Of a stretch of DNA of 64,000 bases, positions 9,827 through 19,119 are shown in pieces (the first letter of the stretch is position 1; each line of letters begins with the position of its first letter). The notes under the pieces are model-generated. The model had not been told where the DNA came from and searched no databases. It saw only the letters and a program-made list of their open reading frames with translations. A program made the position numbers and the translations under genes. Source of the DNA: Duganella zoogloeoides (GTDB lineage: Bacteria; Pseudomonadota; Gammaproteobacteria; Burkholderiales; Burkholderiaceae_D); NCBI RefSeq assembly GCF_034479515.1, contig NZ_CP140152.1:1054001-1118000 (forward strand), given 5' to 3'.

Positions 9827-10752
9827 ACTTCCAGCAATTGCGCTCGATCCGCGAAGCGGCCCGGCGCGGCTATAACCTGACCGAAGTGGCCAACGCGCTG
9901 TTCACGTCGCAACCGGGCGTGAGCCGCCAGATCCGCGAGCTCGAGGACGAGTTGGGCGTGGTGATTTTCGAACGCAACGGCAAGCGCCTGACCGGCATGA
10001 CGGAGCCGGGCAAGGGCATCCTGAAAATCATCGACCGCCTGCTGATCGAGGCCGAAAACCTGCAGCAGGCCAGCCTCGAATACACGGGCCAGCAAAGCGG
10101 CACCCTGAGCGTGGCAGCTACCCACACCCAGGCCCGCTATGCGTTGCCGAAGGTGGTGCAGGGCTTCCGCGCCGCGTACCCGGACGTGCGCATCGCCTTG
10201 CAGCAGAGCGCGCCCGAGCACATTGCCGAATGGATTTTGTCGGGCAAGACCGATATCGGCATCGCCACCGAGGGCCTGTCGCAGTTCCCTGACCTGGTAT
10301 CGTTCCCGTGCTACCGCTGGAGCCACATCATCGTGGTGCCGGACGGCCACCCGCTGCTGTCGCGCAGTCCGATCCGGCTCGAAGACCTGGCGGAATTCCC
10401 GCTGATTACGTATGACGTGGGCTTTACCGGCCGCGGCCATATCGACGCGGCCTTCAACCAGGCCGGCCTCAAGCCCGACATCATGTTGACGGCGATGGAT
10501 TCGGACGTGATCAAGCAGTACGTGTCGCTGGGGCTGGGCGTGGGCATCGTGGCGTCGATGGCGTTCGACCACGGCCGTGACAAGGGCATGCGCGCGGTGG
10601 AAGCGTCGCACCTGTTCGCGTCGAACACGACGCGCCTCGCGGTGCGCCGTGGCGCTTACCTGCGCTCGTATGCGTACGACTTCATCCTGCAATTTGCGCC
10701 GGATCTGAAGCGGTCCGATATCGAGACCGCGTTGAATGGTGGCGGCGACTAG
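9823..10752 (+). CDS. cysB: CysB family LysR-type regulator
   Basis: 309 residues. The N terminus [23 protein letters not shown] plus [17 protein letters not shown] is the CysB/Cbl helix-turn-helix; the effector domain contains the [12 protein letters not shown] stretch that binds the inducer (acetylserine or sulfate-related ligand) in this subfamily. It should activate sulfur uptake and cysteine biosynthesis genes, including the upstream transporter. CysB rather than Cbl is favoured by being the last gene of the transporter operon, but both are possible. Confidence 0.85.
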   Translation: MNFQQLRSIREAARRGYNLTEVANALFTSQPGVSRQIRELEDELGVVIFERNGKRLTGMTEPGKGILKIIDRLLIEAENLQQASLEYTGQQSGTLSVAATHTQARYALPKVVQGFRAAYPDVRIALQQSAPEHIAEWILSGKTDIGIATEGLSQFPDLVSFPCYRWSHIIVVPDGHPLLSRSPIRLEDLAEFPLITYDVGFTGRGHIDAAFNQAGLKPDIMLTAMDSDVIKQYVSLGLGVGIVASMAFDHGRDKGMRAVEASHLFASNTTRLAVRRGAYLRSYAYDFILQFAPDLKRSDIETALNGGGD

Positions 10753-10793
10753 CCACCACCGGTAGTGCTTATTGGGAGTGCTTACTGCGGTGA

Positions 10794-11837
10794 TTACTGG
10801 CCGGGGTTGGTGATGCGGGCGTGAATCGCATTCACCGCCTCGACCACCTCCGGCGACAGTTTTACTTCAAACGCATCGATATTTTCCTTCAACTGCGCCA
10901 GCGTGGTGGCGCCAATGATGGTCGAAGCCACGAACCAGCGCGAGTAGCACCACGCCAGCGCCAGCTGCGTCGGCGTCATGCCATTCTCGCGGGCGAGTTT
11001 GGTGTACTGCGCCACGGCCTCCAGCACCGATGGCCGCAGGTAGCGCGGGCTCCAGCTTGGCGGGAAGATGGTCAGGCGGCCGTGCGCCTTCGGATCGTCG
11101 TGGTACTTGCCCGTCAACTGGCCGAACGCCAGCGGGCTGTATGCCAGCAATCCCACGTTTTCACGGAAGCAGGTCTCGTCCAGCAGGCTGGTCTCGTAGT
11201 GGCGCGCGGTGAGGTTGTACAGGTTCTGGATCGACGCGATGCGCGGCAGGCCTTTCTCGGAGTGCTTGATGAACTCGCTCACACCCCAGCTCGATTCGTT
11301 CGACACGCCGATCGCCCCGATCTTGCCTTCTTTAATCAAATCGCCCAATGCCGCCAGCGTGTCTTCGATGGCCACGCAGTCGCGCTCGTTGTCGGGATTG
11401 AACACGGTGCTGCCGAAGATCGGCGTGTTGCGGCTGGGCCAGTGCAATTGGTATAAATCGATATGGTCGGTTTGCAGCCGCTGCAAGCTGGTCTCGACCG
11501 CTGCGCGCAGGCTGGCCGCGTCCAGGTTCTGCTTGCCGTCGCGTACCCAGGTCAGGTTGGGATTGGGCCCGGCCGCCTTGGTGGCCAGCACGACCTGGTC
11601 GCGCAAGCCGCTTTTCTTGAGCCAGGTGCCGATGTAGCGCTCGGTGGAACCTTGCGTCTCGGCGCGCGGCATCACCGGGTACATCTCGGCGGTATCGATG
11701 AAATTAATGCCGCGCTCGAAGGCGTAGTCGAGCTGGCTGTGCGCCTCGGCTTCGGTATTCTGCTCCCCGAAGGTCATGGTGCCGAGGCAGATTTTCGAGA
11801 CGTTCAGGCCGCTCGCGCCCAGTGCTGTTTTTTCCAT
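10794..11837 (-). CDS. tas: NADP(H)-dependent aldo-keto reductase, Tas-like
   Basis: 347 residues from the Met at 11837, which gives the expected N terminus for the Tas/Mgr group (GLGTMTFGEQN-type block near residue 20). The catalytic Asp and Tyr are in NFIDTAEMYP, Lys in ATKAAGP and His in LYQLHWP. It is a cytoplasmic TIM-barrel oxidoreductase of unknown substrate. It starts 10 nt after pyrD and is probably the last gene of that operon. Confidence 0.87.
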   Translation of the reverse strand: MEKTALGASGLNVSKICLGTMTFGEQNTEAEAHSQLDYAFERGINFIDTAEMYPVMPRAETQGSTERYIGTWLKKSGLRDQVVLATKAAGPNPNLTWVRDGKQNLDAASLRAAVETSLQRLQTDHIDLYQLHWPSRNTPIFGSTVFNPDNERDCVAIEDTLAALGDLIKEGKIGAIGVSNESSWGVSEFIKHSEKGLPRIASIQNLYNLTARHYETSLLDETCFRENVGLLAYSPLAFGQLTGKYHDDPKAHGRLTIFPPSWSPRYLRPSVLEAVAQYTKLARENGMTPTQLALAWCYSRWFVASTIIGATTLAQLKENIDAFEVKLSPEVVEAVNAIHARITNPGQ

Positions 11838-11847
11838 GTCGTTTCCT

Positions 11848-12888
11848 TTATTTGCCACGCACAGCGTCGGCGCAGTCGCGCACCAGGGCCGGGCCGGCAT
11901 AAATCAAGCCGCTGTACAGTTGCACCAGTTGCGCGCCGCAGTCCATTTTTACTTTCGCGTCCGCCCCGCGCATGATGCCGCCCACGCCGATGATCGGCAG
12001 CGCGTCGCCCAGTTCCGCCTTGAGCAGCTTGATGACAGTGTTCGACAGCGCGAACACGGGCGCGCCCGACAGGCCGCCGGCTTCGGCGCCGTGCCGCATG
12101 CCGGTCACCGCGTCGCGGCTCAGGGTGGTGTTGGTAGCGATCACGCCATCGATCCGGTGGCGCACCAGCGCGTCGGCAATGTTCTTGACCTGGTCGCCGT
12201 CCATGTCCGGTGCGATTTTCAGGGCCAGCGGCACGTAGCGCTTGTGCTGGTCAGCCAGGCGCAACTGGGCCTCTTTCAAGGTGCCCAGCAGGCCGTCGAG
12301 CTCGGAGCCGCCTTGCAGCTGACGCAGGTTCTTGGTGTTGGGCGACGAGATGTTGACGGTGACATAGCTGGCGTACGGATAAACTTTTTGCAGGCAGTGC
12401 AGATAGTCGTCGGTGGCGCGTTCGATCGGGGTGTCGGCGTTCTTGCCGATATTGAGGCCCAGCACGCCGGCCTTGTCCTGGTAAAAGCGCGACGACTGCA
12501 CATTGGCCACGAAGGCATCGACACCGCCGTTATTAAACCCCATGCGGTTGATGATGCCGTGCGCCTCGGGCAGGCGGAACATGCGCGGCTTGGGATTGCC
12601 GGCCTGCGCACGCGGCGTGACGGTGCCCACTTCGATCGAACCGAAACCGAGGTCGGCCAGCGCGTCGATATAGGCGCCGTCCTTGTCGAGGCCAGCCGCC
12701 AGGCCCACCGGGTTCTTGAACGTGATGCCCATCACCGTGCGCGGATCGGCCGCCGGTTGTTTGACCAGCTTGGTCAGGCCAAGCGCGGCAGCGCGCTTGA
12801 GCGCGGGCAGGGTGGTGTGGTGGGCTTGCTCGGCGTCCATGGAGAACAGCAGCGGACGGGCCAGGGAGTACAGGAAGTTTTGGGACAT
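11848..12888 (-). CDS. pyrD: quinone-dependent dihydroorotate dehydrogenase
   Basis: 346 residues from the ATG at 12888; longer in-frame extensions run into the bpt region and are not homologous. Class 2 features are the N-terminal amphipathic helix ([19 protein letters not shown]), [17 protein letters not shown], the catalytic Ser region [13 protein letters not shown] and the FMN phosphate site GVGGI. It oxidises dihydroorotate to orotate at the inner membrane with ubiquinone, in pyrimidine biosynthesis. The bpt gene ends 34 nt upstream. Confidence 0.95.
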   Translation of the reverse strand: MSQNFLYSLARPLLFSMDAEQAHHTTLPALKRAAALGLTKLVKQPAADPRTVMGITFKNPVGLAAGLDKDGAYIDALADLGFGSIEVGTVTPRAQAGNPKPRMFRLPEAHGIINRMGFNNGGVDAFVANVQSSRFYQDKAGVLGLNIGKNADTPIERATDDYLHCLQKVYPYASYVTVNISSPNTKNLRQLQGGSELDGLLGTLKEAQLRLADQHKRYVPLALKIAPDMDGDQVKNIADALVRHRIDGVIATNTTLSRDAVTGMRHGAEAGGLSGAPVFALSNTVIKLLKAELGDALPIIGVGGIMRGADAKVKMDCGAQLVQLYSGLIYAGPALVRDCADAVRGK

Positions 12889-12922
12889 GAGGGCGCTCTG
12901 GATGTTGTTCGCCCGTATTTTA

Positions 12923-13651
12923 TCAGTCGCCCAGTACACTCCACACGCCTTTGATGCGCGCTTCCAGCGGTTTGAAGTTGGTTTTATAGGACATTTTCTG
13001 GCTTTCCTTGATCCAATAGCCAAGATATACGTAGGGCAGCTTCAATTCGCGCGCCTGCGAGATTTGCCAAAGGATGTTGAACGTGCCGTACGACGCGCCT
13101 TCGACGTCGGGATCGAAAAACGTGTACACCGACGACAGGCCATCGGACAGCACGTCGATGATGCTGACCATGCGCAGCACGCCGCCCGGTTCGCGAAACT
13201 CCACCAGCCGCGTGTTGACCCGGCTTTGCAGCAGGAACTGGGCATACTGGTCGCGGCTGTCCTGGTCCATGCCGCCACCGGCATGGCGCTTGCTCTGGTA
13301 GCGCAGGTACAAATCGTAATGTTCGTCGGAGAAGGACAGCGTGGCCACGCCCGCGATCAGGTCGCCATGGCGTGCCCACGCACGGCGCTGGCCTCGGCTG
13401 GGCAGGAATTGATCGACCACCACCCGCACCGGGATGCAGGCCTGGCAACCGTCGCAATACGGGCGGTAAGTAAAGATGCCGCTGCGCCGGAAGCCGTTCT
13501 TGACCAGTTCCGAATACACATCGGCATTGATCAGGTGCGACGGGGTGGCGACTTGCGAGCGTGCCTGGCGCCCGTCGAGATACGAGCACGGGTAGGGCGC
13601 GGTGGTATAAAACTGCAGCGTCGCAAAAGGCAGTTCGTTCAGGTGCGTCAT
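12923..13651 (-). CDS. bpt: aspartate/glutamate leucyltransferase Bpt
   Basis: 242 residues from the Met at 13651, supported by AGGA about 8 nt upstream; an earlier Met at 13675 is less likely. The N-terminal cysteine set [12 protein letters not shown] and the C-terminal [19 protein letters not shown] block are hallmarks of the ATE/Bpt family. It transfers leucine from Leu-tRNA to proteins with N-terminal Asp or Glu, marking them for ClpS-ClpAP. Its partner Aat is the next gene upstream. Confidence 0.93.
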   Translation of the reverse strand: MTHLNELPFATLQFYTTAPYPCSYLDGRQARSQVATPSHLINADVYSELVKNGFRRSGIFTYRPYCDGCQACIPVRVVVDQFLPSRGQRRAWARHGDLIAGVATLSFSDEHYDLYLRYQSKRHAGGGMDQDSRDQYAQFLLQSRVNTRLVEFREPGGVLRMVSIIDVLSDGLSSVYTFFDPDVEGASYGTFNILWQISQARELKLPYVYLGYWIKESQKMSYKTNFKPLEARIKGVWSVLGD

Positions 13652-13757
13652 GCCGGTCCTAGTTCGGTGCCCCATACTTGGTGTATGACCGGGCGGTTGT
13701 TCTTTTGACCAATAATAGCGTTAATCAAGGAACCGTGTCGCAGGATTTTGCTCCAGC

Positions 13758-14492
13758 TTAACGGCGCGGAGCCAGCGGCGCAATCGGTTCCCAGTCCTTG
13801 ATTTGAGGTAAGCCAATATTGTTGCGCAAGTGTACTAAAAAGCGCTCACGCGGAATCGGTGCGGCGCCCAGCGAGGCCAGGTGGTTAGTTTCCTGTTGGC
13901 AATCAATCATCTGGACGCCATGGTCTTGCAAGAACCGCACCAGGTAAGCCAGGGCGATCTTGGAGCCGTCCGTCACGCGGGCAAACATCGATTCGCCATA
14001 GAACATGCGCCCGATCGAGACGCCGTACGCGCCCCCGACCAGTTCGCCATCAAGCCATACCTCGGCGCTGTGTGCGTAGCCCAGCCGGTGCAAGCCGGTG
14101 TAGCCGGCAATGATGTCTTCCGAAATCCAGGTGCCGGGGCCGTCGCGGCGCGGTGCGGCGCACGCGCGCATGACCTGCTCGAATGCACTATCGAAGCGCA
14201 CCTGCCACCGTCCGCCGTCCGGGTTGGTGCGTTCACGCTCCACTTTGCGCAAGGTCTTGCGCAGGCTGTCGCTGACCCGGAACTGGTCGGTCATCAAGAC
14301 CATGCGCGGATCGGTGCTCCACCACAGGATGGGCTGGCCTTCGGAAAACCACGGGAAGATGCCGTGCCGGTAAGCCGTCAACAGCCGCTGCGGCGACAGG
14401 TCGGCGCCGGCGGCCAGCAGCCCCGGCGCCTCGCGGGTGAGCGCGGTCGAGACATCGGGGAAGGGGGTATCGGTGTCGAGCCAAGGGATCAC
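13758..14492 (-). CDS. aat: leucyl/phenylalanyl-tRNA--protein transferase Aat
   Basis: 244 residues. The signatures [49 protein letters not shown] and the C-terminal [17 protein letters not shown] are all present. It adds Leu or Phe to proteins starting with Lys or Arg, producing N-degrons. Its start overlaps the end of the Nudix gene by 4 nt, so the two are coupled; bpt follows after 106 nt. Confidence 0.95.
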   Translation of the reverse strand: MIPWLDTDTPFPDVSTALTREAPGLLAAGADLSPQRLLTAYRHGIFPWFSEGQPILWWSTDPRMVLMTDQFRVSDSLRKTLRKVERERTNPDGGRWQVRFDSAFEQVMRACAAPRRDGPGTWISEDIIAGYTGLHRLGYAHSAEVWLDGELVGGAYGVSIGRMFYGESMFARVTDGSKIALAYLVRFLQDHGVQMIDCQQETNHLASLGAAPIPRERFLVHLRNNIGLPQIKDWEPIAPLAPRR

Positions 14493-15076
14493 GTGGCATC
14501 GTCCGAACGCATGGCCCGGTGGATATCGTGTTCATGGAAACCGTAGTCGTCCCGGGTACCCGCTTCGCGCATGCGGGCACGGTCGGCAAAGAACAGTTCG
14601 AGCGTGGCGCGGATGGTGGGGAAGGCCAGGTCGTCCCACGGAATCTCCGCCTCGCTGAACAATTGCACGTCCAGGCTTTCGATGCCGGGCGCAAAATCGA
14701 GGTCGAGCAGGGTGGCCAGGTAAAACATGTGCACCTGCTGTACGCGCACCACGTTCAGCATCGAAAACAGCTTGCCGAGTGCGATGTGGGCGCCGGCTTC
14801 CTCCTCGGTTTCGCGGATCGCCGCCTGGGCCGTGGTTTCGCCGTTTTCCATGAAGCCGGCAGGCAGGGTCCAGTAGCCATGACGCGGTTCGATCGCGCGC
14901 TTGCACAACAGCACCTTGAGTTCGCCGTCGCGCTCCCAGACCGGGATCGAACCCAGCACCATTTTCGGATTTTGATAGTGGATCGTGCCGCAGTTGGTGC
15001 AGACAAAACGGGGGCGGTTATCGCCAGCGGGGATCGTCAGGGTGACGGCGGCGGCGCATTCGGAACAATATTTCAT
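14489..15076 (-). CDS. Nudix hydrolase with N-terminal zinc ribbon
   Basis: 195 residues. Four cysteines in CSEC (residues 4-7) and CTNC form a zinc ribbon; the Nudix box runs from GFMENGE to ETEEEAGA with the REtEEE catalytic core, preceded by the typical YWTLPAG. The domain layout resembles NudC-like NADH pyrophosphatases but lacks their long N-terminal domain, so the substrate (a nucleotide or NADH-like diphosphate) is open. First gene of the Nudix-aat cluster. Confidence 0.9.
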   Translation of the reverse strand: MKYCSECAAAVTLTIPAGDNRPRFVCTNCGTIHYQNPKMVLGSIPVWERDGELKVLLCKRAIEPRHGYWTLPAGFMENGETTAQAAIRETEEEAGAHIALGKLFSMLNVVRVQQVHMFYLATLLDLDFAPGIESLDVQLFSEAEIPWDDLAFPTIRATLELFFADRARMREAGTRDDYGFHEHDIHRAMRSDDAT

Positions 15077-15207
15077 AGGCAGATGCTGACTGGTCGGGAT
15101 GGTTTGTTCATTTGCCTACTTTACACCGATTGCGGCACGCGGACATGCCCGTTGAAAGGGGCTCTGCGGATTTATTCGGCCTATCGGCAATCATTTCGGG
15201 ATTAATA

Positions 15208-15236
15208 TTGCCTAATCCCCTGAACTGCCCTATAAT
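15208..15236 (+). promoter_or_regulatory. sigma-70-type promoter of tRNA-fMet
   Basis: The -35 box TTGCCT (15208-15213) is separated by exactly 17 nt from a perfect -10 TATAAT (15231-15236). The tRNA begins 14 nt after the -10 box, as expected for a stable RNA promoter. Confidence 0.85.
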
Positions 15237-15249
15237 ACATCCATACAGA

Positions 15250-15326
15250 CGCGGGGTGGAGCAGTCTGGCAGCTCGTCGGGCTCATAACCCGAAGGTCAC
15301 AGGTTCAAATCCTGTCCCCGCAACCA
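15250..15326 (+). tRNA. initiator tRNA-Met (fMet, anticodon CAT)
   Basis: 77 nt with encoded CCA. It has the initiator features: C1 facing A72 (unpaired acceptor end), three G-C pairs in the anticodon stem (GGG/CCC around CTCATAA) and GTTCAAATC in the T arm. The anticodon CAT is at 15284-15286. It is a single-gene transcript with its own promoter and terminator. Confidence 0.97.
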
Positions 15327-15332
15327 AATACT

Positions 15333-15368
15333 AAAAACGCTGATTTCGAAAGAAGTCAGCGTTTTTTT
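15333..15368 (+). terminator. rho-independent terminator of tRNA-fMet
   Basis: AACGCTGA pairs with TCAGCGTT across a 12-nt spacer and is followed by a T tract reaching 15368. It starts 7 nt after the CCA end. The A tract on the other side may let it act also on the minus strand. Confidence 0.88.
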
Positions 15369-15386
15369 CATTTGCGCCGTGATTTT

Positions 15387-16337
15387 TTACTCATCGCTGA
15401 CGGGCGGATGCAAACTCGCCCACAAGTGCGCCGCCGCCATGGTCCGGTGCGGGGCATAGCGTGCCAACAGTTGTTCGGTGCGCGCCATGGCGGGCTTGGC
15501 GTCTTCGCCGAGCAGCGCCTGCAGAGCGGCGCGGATGGCGACGTCCCCGTGCAGCGAACAGTCGGCATGGCCGTAGCCGCGCAGCAGGCCGTAATTGACG
15601 GTCCACGGGCCGATACCCTTGATCGCCAGCAGCGCCGCCGAAATCTGTTCGATGCTGTTGGTGGGCGAAGGCTCGAGATCGAGCGCGCCGCTGTGCACCA
15701 GTTGCGCCAGCCGCAGCAAGGTCTCCGCTTTGGCACGCGAAAATTTGCGGGCCAGCAGTGCGTCGAGTTCCAGCACCGCCACGTCCCCTGGTCCCGGGTA
15801 ACACCACAAGCCGCTGCTGTGGCGGCGCCCGGCCAGCTCGATCAGGGTGCGGCGCAGCGCGATGGCGAACGACAGGTTGATCTGCTGGCCGATCACGGCC
15901 CAGGTCAACGCCTCGAACACGGTGGCCGACTGCACGATCAGCAGGCCCGGTTGCGCGCGCACCAGCGCCCCCAGCAGCGGATCGTCGGCAGCAAATGCGC
16001 AAAACGGCGCCGGATCGATGCGCAGGCCGAGGATGTTGAGCGCGGCGTCATGCGCTTGCACTTCCAGGCGGCGGCGCGTGGCAGCGGACATCTTGCCGTC
16101 GGCGTGCACCGTGCAGGTCGCGCGTCCTGGCAGGCTGGCGCTGCCGTATCGATCAACGGCCAGGCCCTCGAAGGCCACGTCCAGCAGCACCGGCACGCCG
16201 CCCAGCATCACGCCCTTGCGCAGCCGGGTTTCACTGACCTGCTCGGCCACCGCCTCGGTATCGCGGCGGTGGAAGGCCAGCACGTCGTGCAGGCGATAGC
16301 CGGGCGCCAGCTCGAACGTGAAGGTGGGGCCGGCCAT
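15387..16337 (-). CDS. alkA: DNA-3-methyladenine glycosylase II (AlkA-type)
   Basis: 316 residues from the ATG at 16337. An N-terminal AlkA-like domain (about 1-110) is followed by the HhH-GPD domain: QQINLSFAIALRRTL, the helix-hairpin-helix IKGIGPWTVNYG, and the catalytic Asp in HGDVAI. It removes alkylated bases in base excision repair. Its start overlaps the stop of the upstream EamA gene by one base, so they share an mRNA. The longer frame upstream is the complement of the EamA gene and was rejected. Confidence 0.88.
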   Translation of the reverse strand: MAGPTFTFELAPGYRLHDVLAFHRRDTEAVAEQVSETRLRKGVMLGGVPVLLDVAFEGLAVDRYGSASLPGRATCTVHADGKMSAATRRRLEVQAHDAALNILGLRIDPAPFCAFAADDPLLGALVRAQPGLLIVQSATVFEALTWAVIGQQINLSFAIALRRTLIELAGRRHSSGLWCYPGPGDVAVLELDALLARKFSRAKAETLLRLAQLVHSGALDLEPSPTNSIEQISAALLAIKGIGPWTVNYGLLRGYGHADCSLHGDVAIRAALQALLGEDAKPAMARTEQLLARYAPHRTMAAAHLWASLHPPVSDE

Positions 16338-17233
16338 CAGGCGCGGGCCTTGCGCAGCGCGCCGAATTTCGGACGGAAGCCCGTCACCAGTGCAGTGCCC
16401 ACGACCACGATGCCGGCGCCGGCGACCGTGTACCAATGGATCGTTTCGTCGGCGAACAGCACGCCCCACAGGATGCCGAACAGGGGACTGAGGAACGTCA
16501 CGGTCAGCGCCGACGACGGCCCCACGTCCTGGATCAGGCGGAAGTAGATCAGGTAGGCCACGCCGCTGCACAGCACCCCCAGCGCGATCACCGCGCCCAT
16601 CACGCCGATGGTGGGCGTGGCCGGCGCCGGGAAGAACGGCACCACCGGCAGCACCAGCAGCACCGAGGCCCACATCGAACCGTGGGCGTTGGCGAACGGT
16701 TCCACGCCTTGCGCACTGGCCGCGCTGCTCGTGTAGTTACTGGCCACGCCATACATGAACGAGGCGCACAGCACGGCCACGATGGCGATGCCGGCGCCGG
16801 GCTTGGACGTCACGTGGTCGAAGCCGACCAGCAGCGCCACCCCGCACGCCCCTAACAGCAGGCCGATCGCCACCTTGGGCGTGATCGGGTGACGCGACCA
16901 CACCGCTGCGATCAAGGTGCCCCACAGCGGCGTGCTGGCGTTGAGCACCGCCATCAGCGACACCGACAGCGTGCGCGCGGCAAACGCGAACAGGAGAAAC
17001 GGCAGCGCGGAATTGACCAGGCCCAGGATCAGGTAGTGTTTCCAGTGCTGGCGCAGGGCCAGCGGCTTTTTCAGCACCAGCGCCATCACGGCCAGGAACA
17101 GCGCGGCAAACAGCACGCGGTATTCGATCAGCACCGGCGCACCGAGCACGGGCGCGGCGATGCGCATGAAGAGGAAAGAGCCGCCCCAGATGGCGGCGAG
17201 GAAAATCAGGCGGAGGAGGTTGGCTGTGCTCAT
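16337..17233 (-). CDS. EamA/DMT family transporter
   Basis: 298 residues from the Met at 17233, which gives a normal EamA N terminus (LLRLIFLAAIWGGSFLFMRIA). Ten membrane segments in two EamA repeats are visible; the second repeat has SGVAYLIYFRLIQDVGPSSAL and LSPLFGILWGVLFADE. It is probably an inner-membrane exporter of a small metabolite. It is coupled to alkA. Confidence 0.9.
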   Translation of the reverse strand: MSTANLLRLIFLAAIWGGSFLFMRIAAPVLGAPVLIEYRVLFAALFLAVMALVLKKPLALRQHWKHYLILGLVNSALPFLLFAFAARTLSVSLMAVLNASTPLWGTLIAAVWSRHPITPKVAIGLLLGACGVALLVGFDHVTSKPGAGIAIVAVLCASFMYGVASNYTSSAASAQGVEPFANAHGSMWASVLLVLPVVPFFPAPATPTIGVMGAVIALGVLCSGVAYLIYFRLIQDVGPSSALTVTFLSPLFGILWGVLFADETIHWYTVAGAGIVVVGTALVTGFRPKFGALRKARA

Positions 17234-17361
17234 GGTGCCATTGTCCCGCAGCGCGCAGGGGAATACCAGCCGGTTCTTGCTTTTATCCTGCACGGCTTGG
17301 CGCGGTGGCCGAACCCGGAAGGGACCCGGCGTCCCCGCCCGGCCCCCTTTGGGCTTTCAGA

Positions 17362-18384
17362 CTAAACAGCGCCGGTCTCCACCACGCACACATCGGCACC
17401 CGGCGCAGTGGGTGCCGCCGCGTGCGGCACCAGCATCCCTGTCGGCACGCCGTTCTTGGTCGCGGTCAGTTCGGCCAGGATCGAGATGGCGATTTCCGAC
17501 GGCGTCTTGCTGCCGATGTAGAGGCCGATCGGCCCGTGCAGCCGTGCCAGTTGGGCCGGCGTCAGGTCGAATTGCAGCAGCCGCTCGCGGCGCTTGCTGT
17601 TGTTCAGGCGCGAGCCGATCGCGCCGACATAAAACGCGTCGGACTTCAGCGCTTCCATCAGCGCCAGGTCGTCGAGCTTGGGATCGTGGGTGAGCGCGAC
17701 CACAGCGCTGCGATGGTCGAGCCGCATGGCGGTGACCGTATCGTCGGGCATGTCGTGCACCAGCTGCACGCCGTCCACGTGCCAGCCGGCGCGGTATTCC
17801 TCGCGCGGGTCGCACACGATCACGTGATAGTCCATGGCGGTGGCGATCTGCGCCAGGAAGCGCGACAACTGGCCGGCGCCGATGATCAGCAACCGCCAGC
17901 GCGGACCGTGCAGCGTGACCATGGCGCGGTCGCTGACCTGCATCTGCGCGCCGGGCGGCGCCACCGACAGTTCCACCGCACCGGTGTGCAGGTCGAGCCG
18001 GCGCTGCACCAGTTCGTGGCGTTCGAGCCGTTCGAGCAGCTCGGCGATGCGGCTGTGCTGTGCCAGCGGTTCGATTGCCAGTTCGATGGTGCCGCCGCAG
18101 GGCAGGCCGAAACGGTGCGCCTCGTCGGCGGTGATGCCGTAGCTGACGATTTCGGGCGCCGTGCGGCTGATGCCATGATCGCGCACGCGTGCGATCAGGT
18201 CGTCCTCGATACAGCCGCCCGAGACCGAGCCGATCACGGTGCCATCGTCGCAGATGGCCAGGGTGGCGCCGATCGGACGCGGGCTGCTGCCCCAGGTCTT
18301 GATGACGGTGATGAGTTCACAGCGGCGCCCGGAGGCGATCCACGCGGCGCTGGTTTTGAGTACTTCGAGATCGATGCTGTCCAT
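17362..18384 (-). CDS. XdhC/CoxI family molybdoenzyme maturation protein
   Basis: 340 residues. The N-terminal XdhC-CoxI domain holds GSSPRPIGATLAI and GSVSGGCIEDDL; the C-terminal Rossmann-like domain begins with LLIIGAGQLSRFLAQIA. These proteins deliver sulfurated molybdenum cofactor to xanthine dehydrogenase-like enzymes. No such enzyme gene is in the window, although Mo-cofactor genes are present at 46.9-50.1 kb. Confidence 0.9.
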   Translation of the reverse strand: MDSIDLEVLKTSAAWIASGRRCELITVIKTWGSSPRPIGATLAICDDGTVIGSVSGGCIEDDLIARVRDHGISRTAPEIVSYGITADEAHRFGLPCGGTIELAIEPLAQHSRIAELLERLERHELVQRRLDLHTGAVELSVAPPGAQMQVSDRAMVTLHGPRWRLLIIGAGQLSRFLAQIATAMDYHVIVCDPREEYRAGWHVDGVQLVHDMPDDTVTAMRLDHRSAVVALTHDPKLDDLALMEALKSDAFYVGAIGSRLNNSKRRERLLQFDLTPAQLARLHGPIGLYIGSKTPSEIAISILAELTATKNGVPTGMLVPHAAAPTAPGADVCVVETGAV

Positions 18385-18426
18385 GGTTGGAATATACTAT
18401 GCCTCTCCGAACCGTGCAGGCACGCC

Positions 18427-18591
18427 ATGACCGAACCGAATCATTACGAAGACAGGGAGGACGACTACGACGATGAAGACGCTCCGAAATTCGGCCGCCT
18501 GCTGCTGGTGCTGGTCGGCGTGGTGCTGCTGTGCGGCGCGCTCACGTGGCTGATGGCCACCGTGTTCCCGGACTTCCCGAATTTCACCTGA
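18427..18591 (+). CDS. small acidic single-pass membrane protein, hypothetical
   Basis: 54 residues. The first 22 are strongly acidic and rich in Asp, Glu and Tyr (EDREDDYDDEDAP), then one transmembrane helix (about 25-46, LLLVLVGVVLLCGALTWLMA) and a short tail. No family is recognised. The ATG is the only plausible start; it lies 42 nt from the divergent xdhC start. The gene ends just before repeat element A. Confidence 0.6.
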   Translation: MTEPNHYEDREDDYDDEDAPKFGRLLLVLVGVVLLCGALTWLMATVFPDFPNFT

Positions 18592-18602
18592 CGATGTTAG
18601 AT

Positions 18603-18697
18603 CGACTGGCAAAGCTTACAGAGCAAGGCGCAGCGACGAAGACGGTACGAGCGTACGGCGAGGAGCTGCAACGCAGCTCTGGAGGCTTTGCCAGGCG
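18603..18697. repeat. 95-bp dispersed palindromic element, copy A
   Basis: The segment aligns end to end with the reverse complement of 58926-59020, with the core GAGCAAGGCGCAGCGACGAA identical. Its ends form a perfect 10-bp inverted repeat (CTGGCAAAGC at 18606-18615, GCTTTGCCAG at 18685-18694). It fills the gap between two convergent genes and stops 2 nt short of the stop codon of the minus-strand gene. Confidence 0.85.
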
Positions 18698-18699
18698 AT

Positions 18700-19110
18700 C
18701 TACGGCTTGCAGACGATGGCCAGTGCATTGTCATACGGGCTGTCAGGGACGATATCTTCCGCCGTGAATTTCTCGTACTTGTAGGTTTCCAGCGCCTCGC
18801 CTTTGCCCATGGCTTCCGGGTAAAACACCTGCGAGAGCAGGACAGTGGTGCGGTCTTCGCAAGAATACAGGTGCAGCGCCTTCACCGATTTGTACGGCTT
18901 GCCTTCGGGCGAATTCTGCGCGCGCGCGAACGAGTGCAGCGACCACACCTTGCGCGTTTTTTCCTTCTTGATCACGCTGGCGCGGTCGATGTAATAGACA
19001 TTGCCGGCGCCGCCCGAGGCGCCGCCCACCTTGGCCCATTGCGCGGCCTGGGCGCCGCCCGCTGCCGCAAACAACAGGCACACCACGACCGACAGGGTGG
19101 ACTTGTTCAT
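18700..19110 (-). CDS. surface-adhesin E-like periplasmic protein
   Basis: 136 residues with a signal peptide cleaved after AQA (residue about 22). The mature part, starting AQWAKVGG, has the YYIDRASV and VWSLHSFARAQ strands and two cysteines (in YSCED and AIVCKP), matching the small surface-adhesin E domain seen in many proteobacterial exported proteins. The function is not established. It lies 9 nt after the M48-like lipoprotein gene. Confidence 0.65.
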   Translation of the reverse strand: MNKSTLSVVVCLLFAAAGGAQAAQWAKVGGASGGAGNVYYIDRASVIKKEKTRKVWSLHSFARAQNSPEGKPYKSVKALHLYSCEDRTTVLLSQVFYPEAMGKGEALETYKYEKFTAEDIVPDSPYDNALAIVCKP

Positions 19111-19119
19111 CGATGACTC

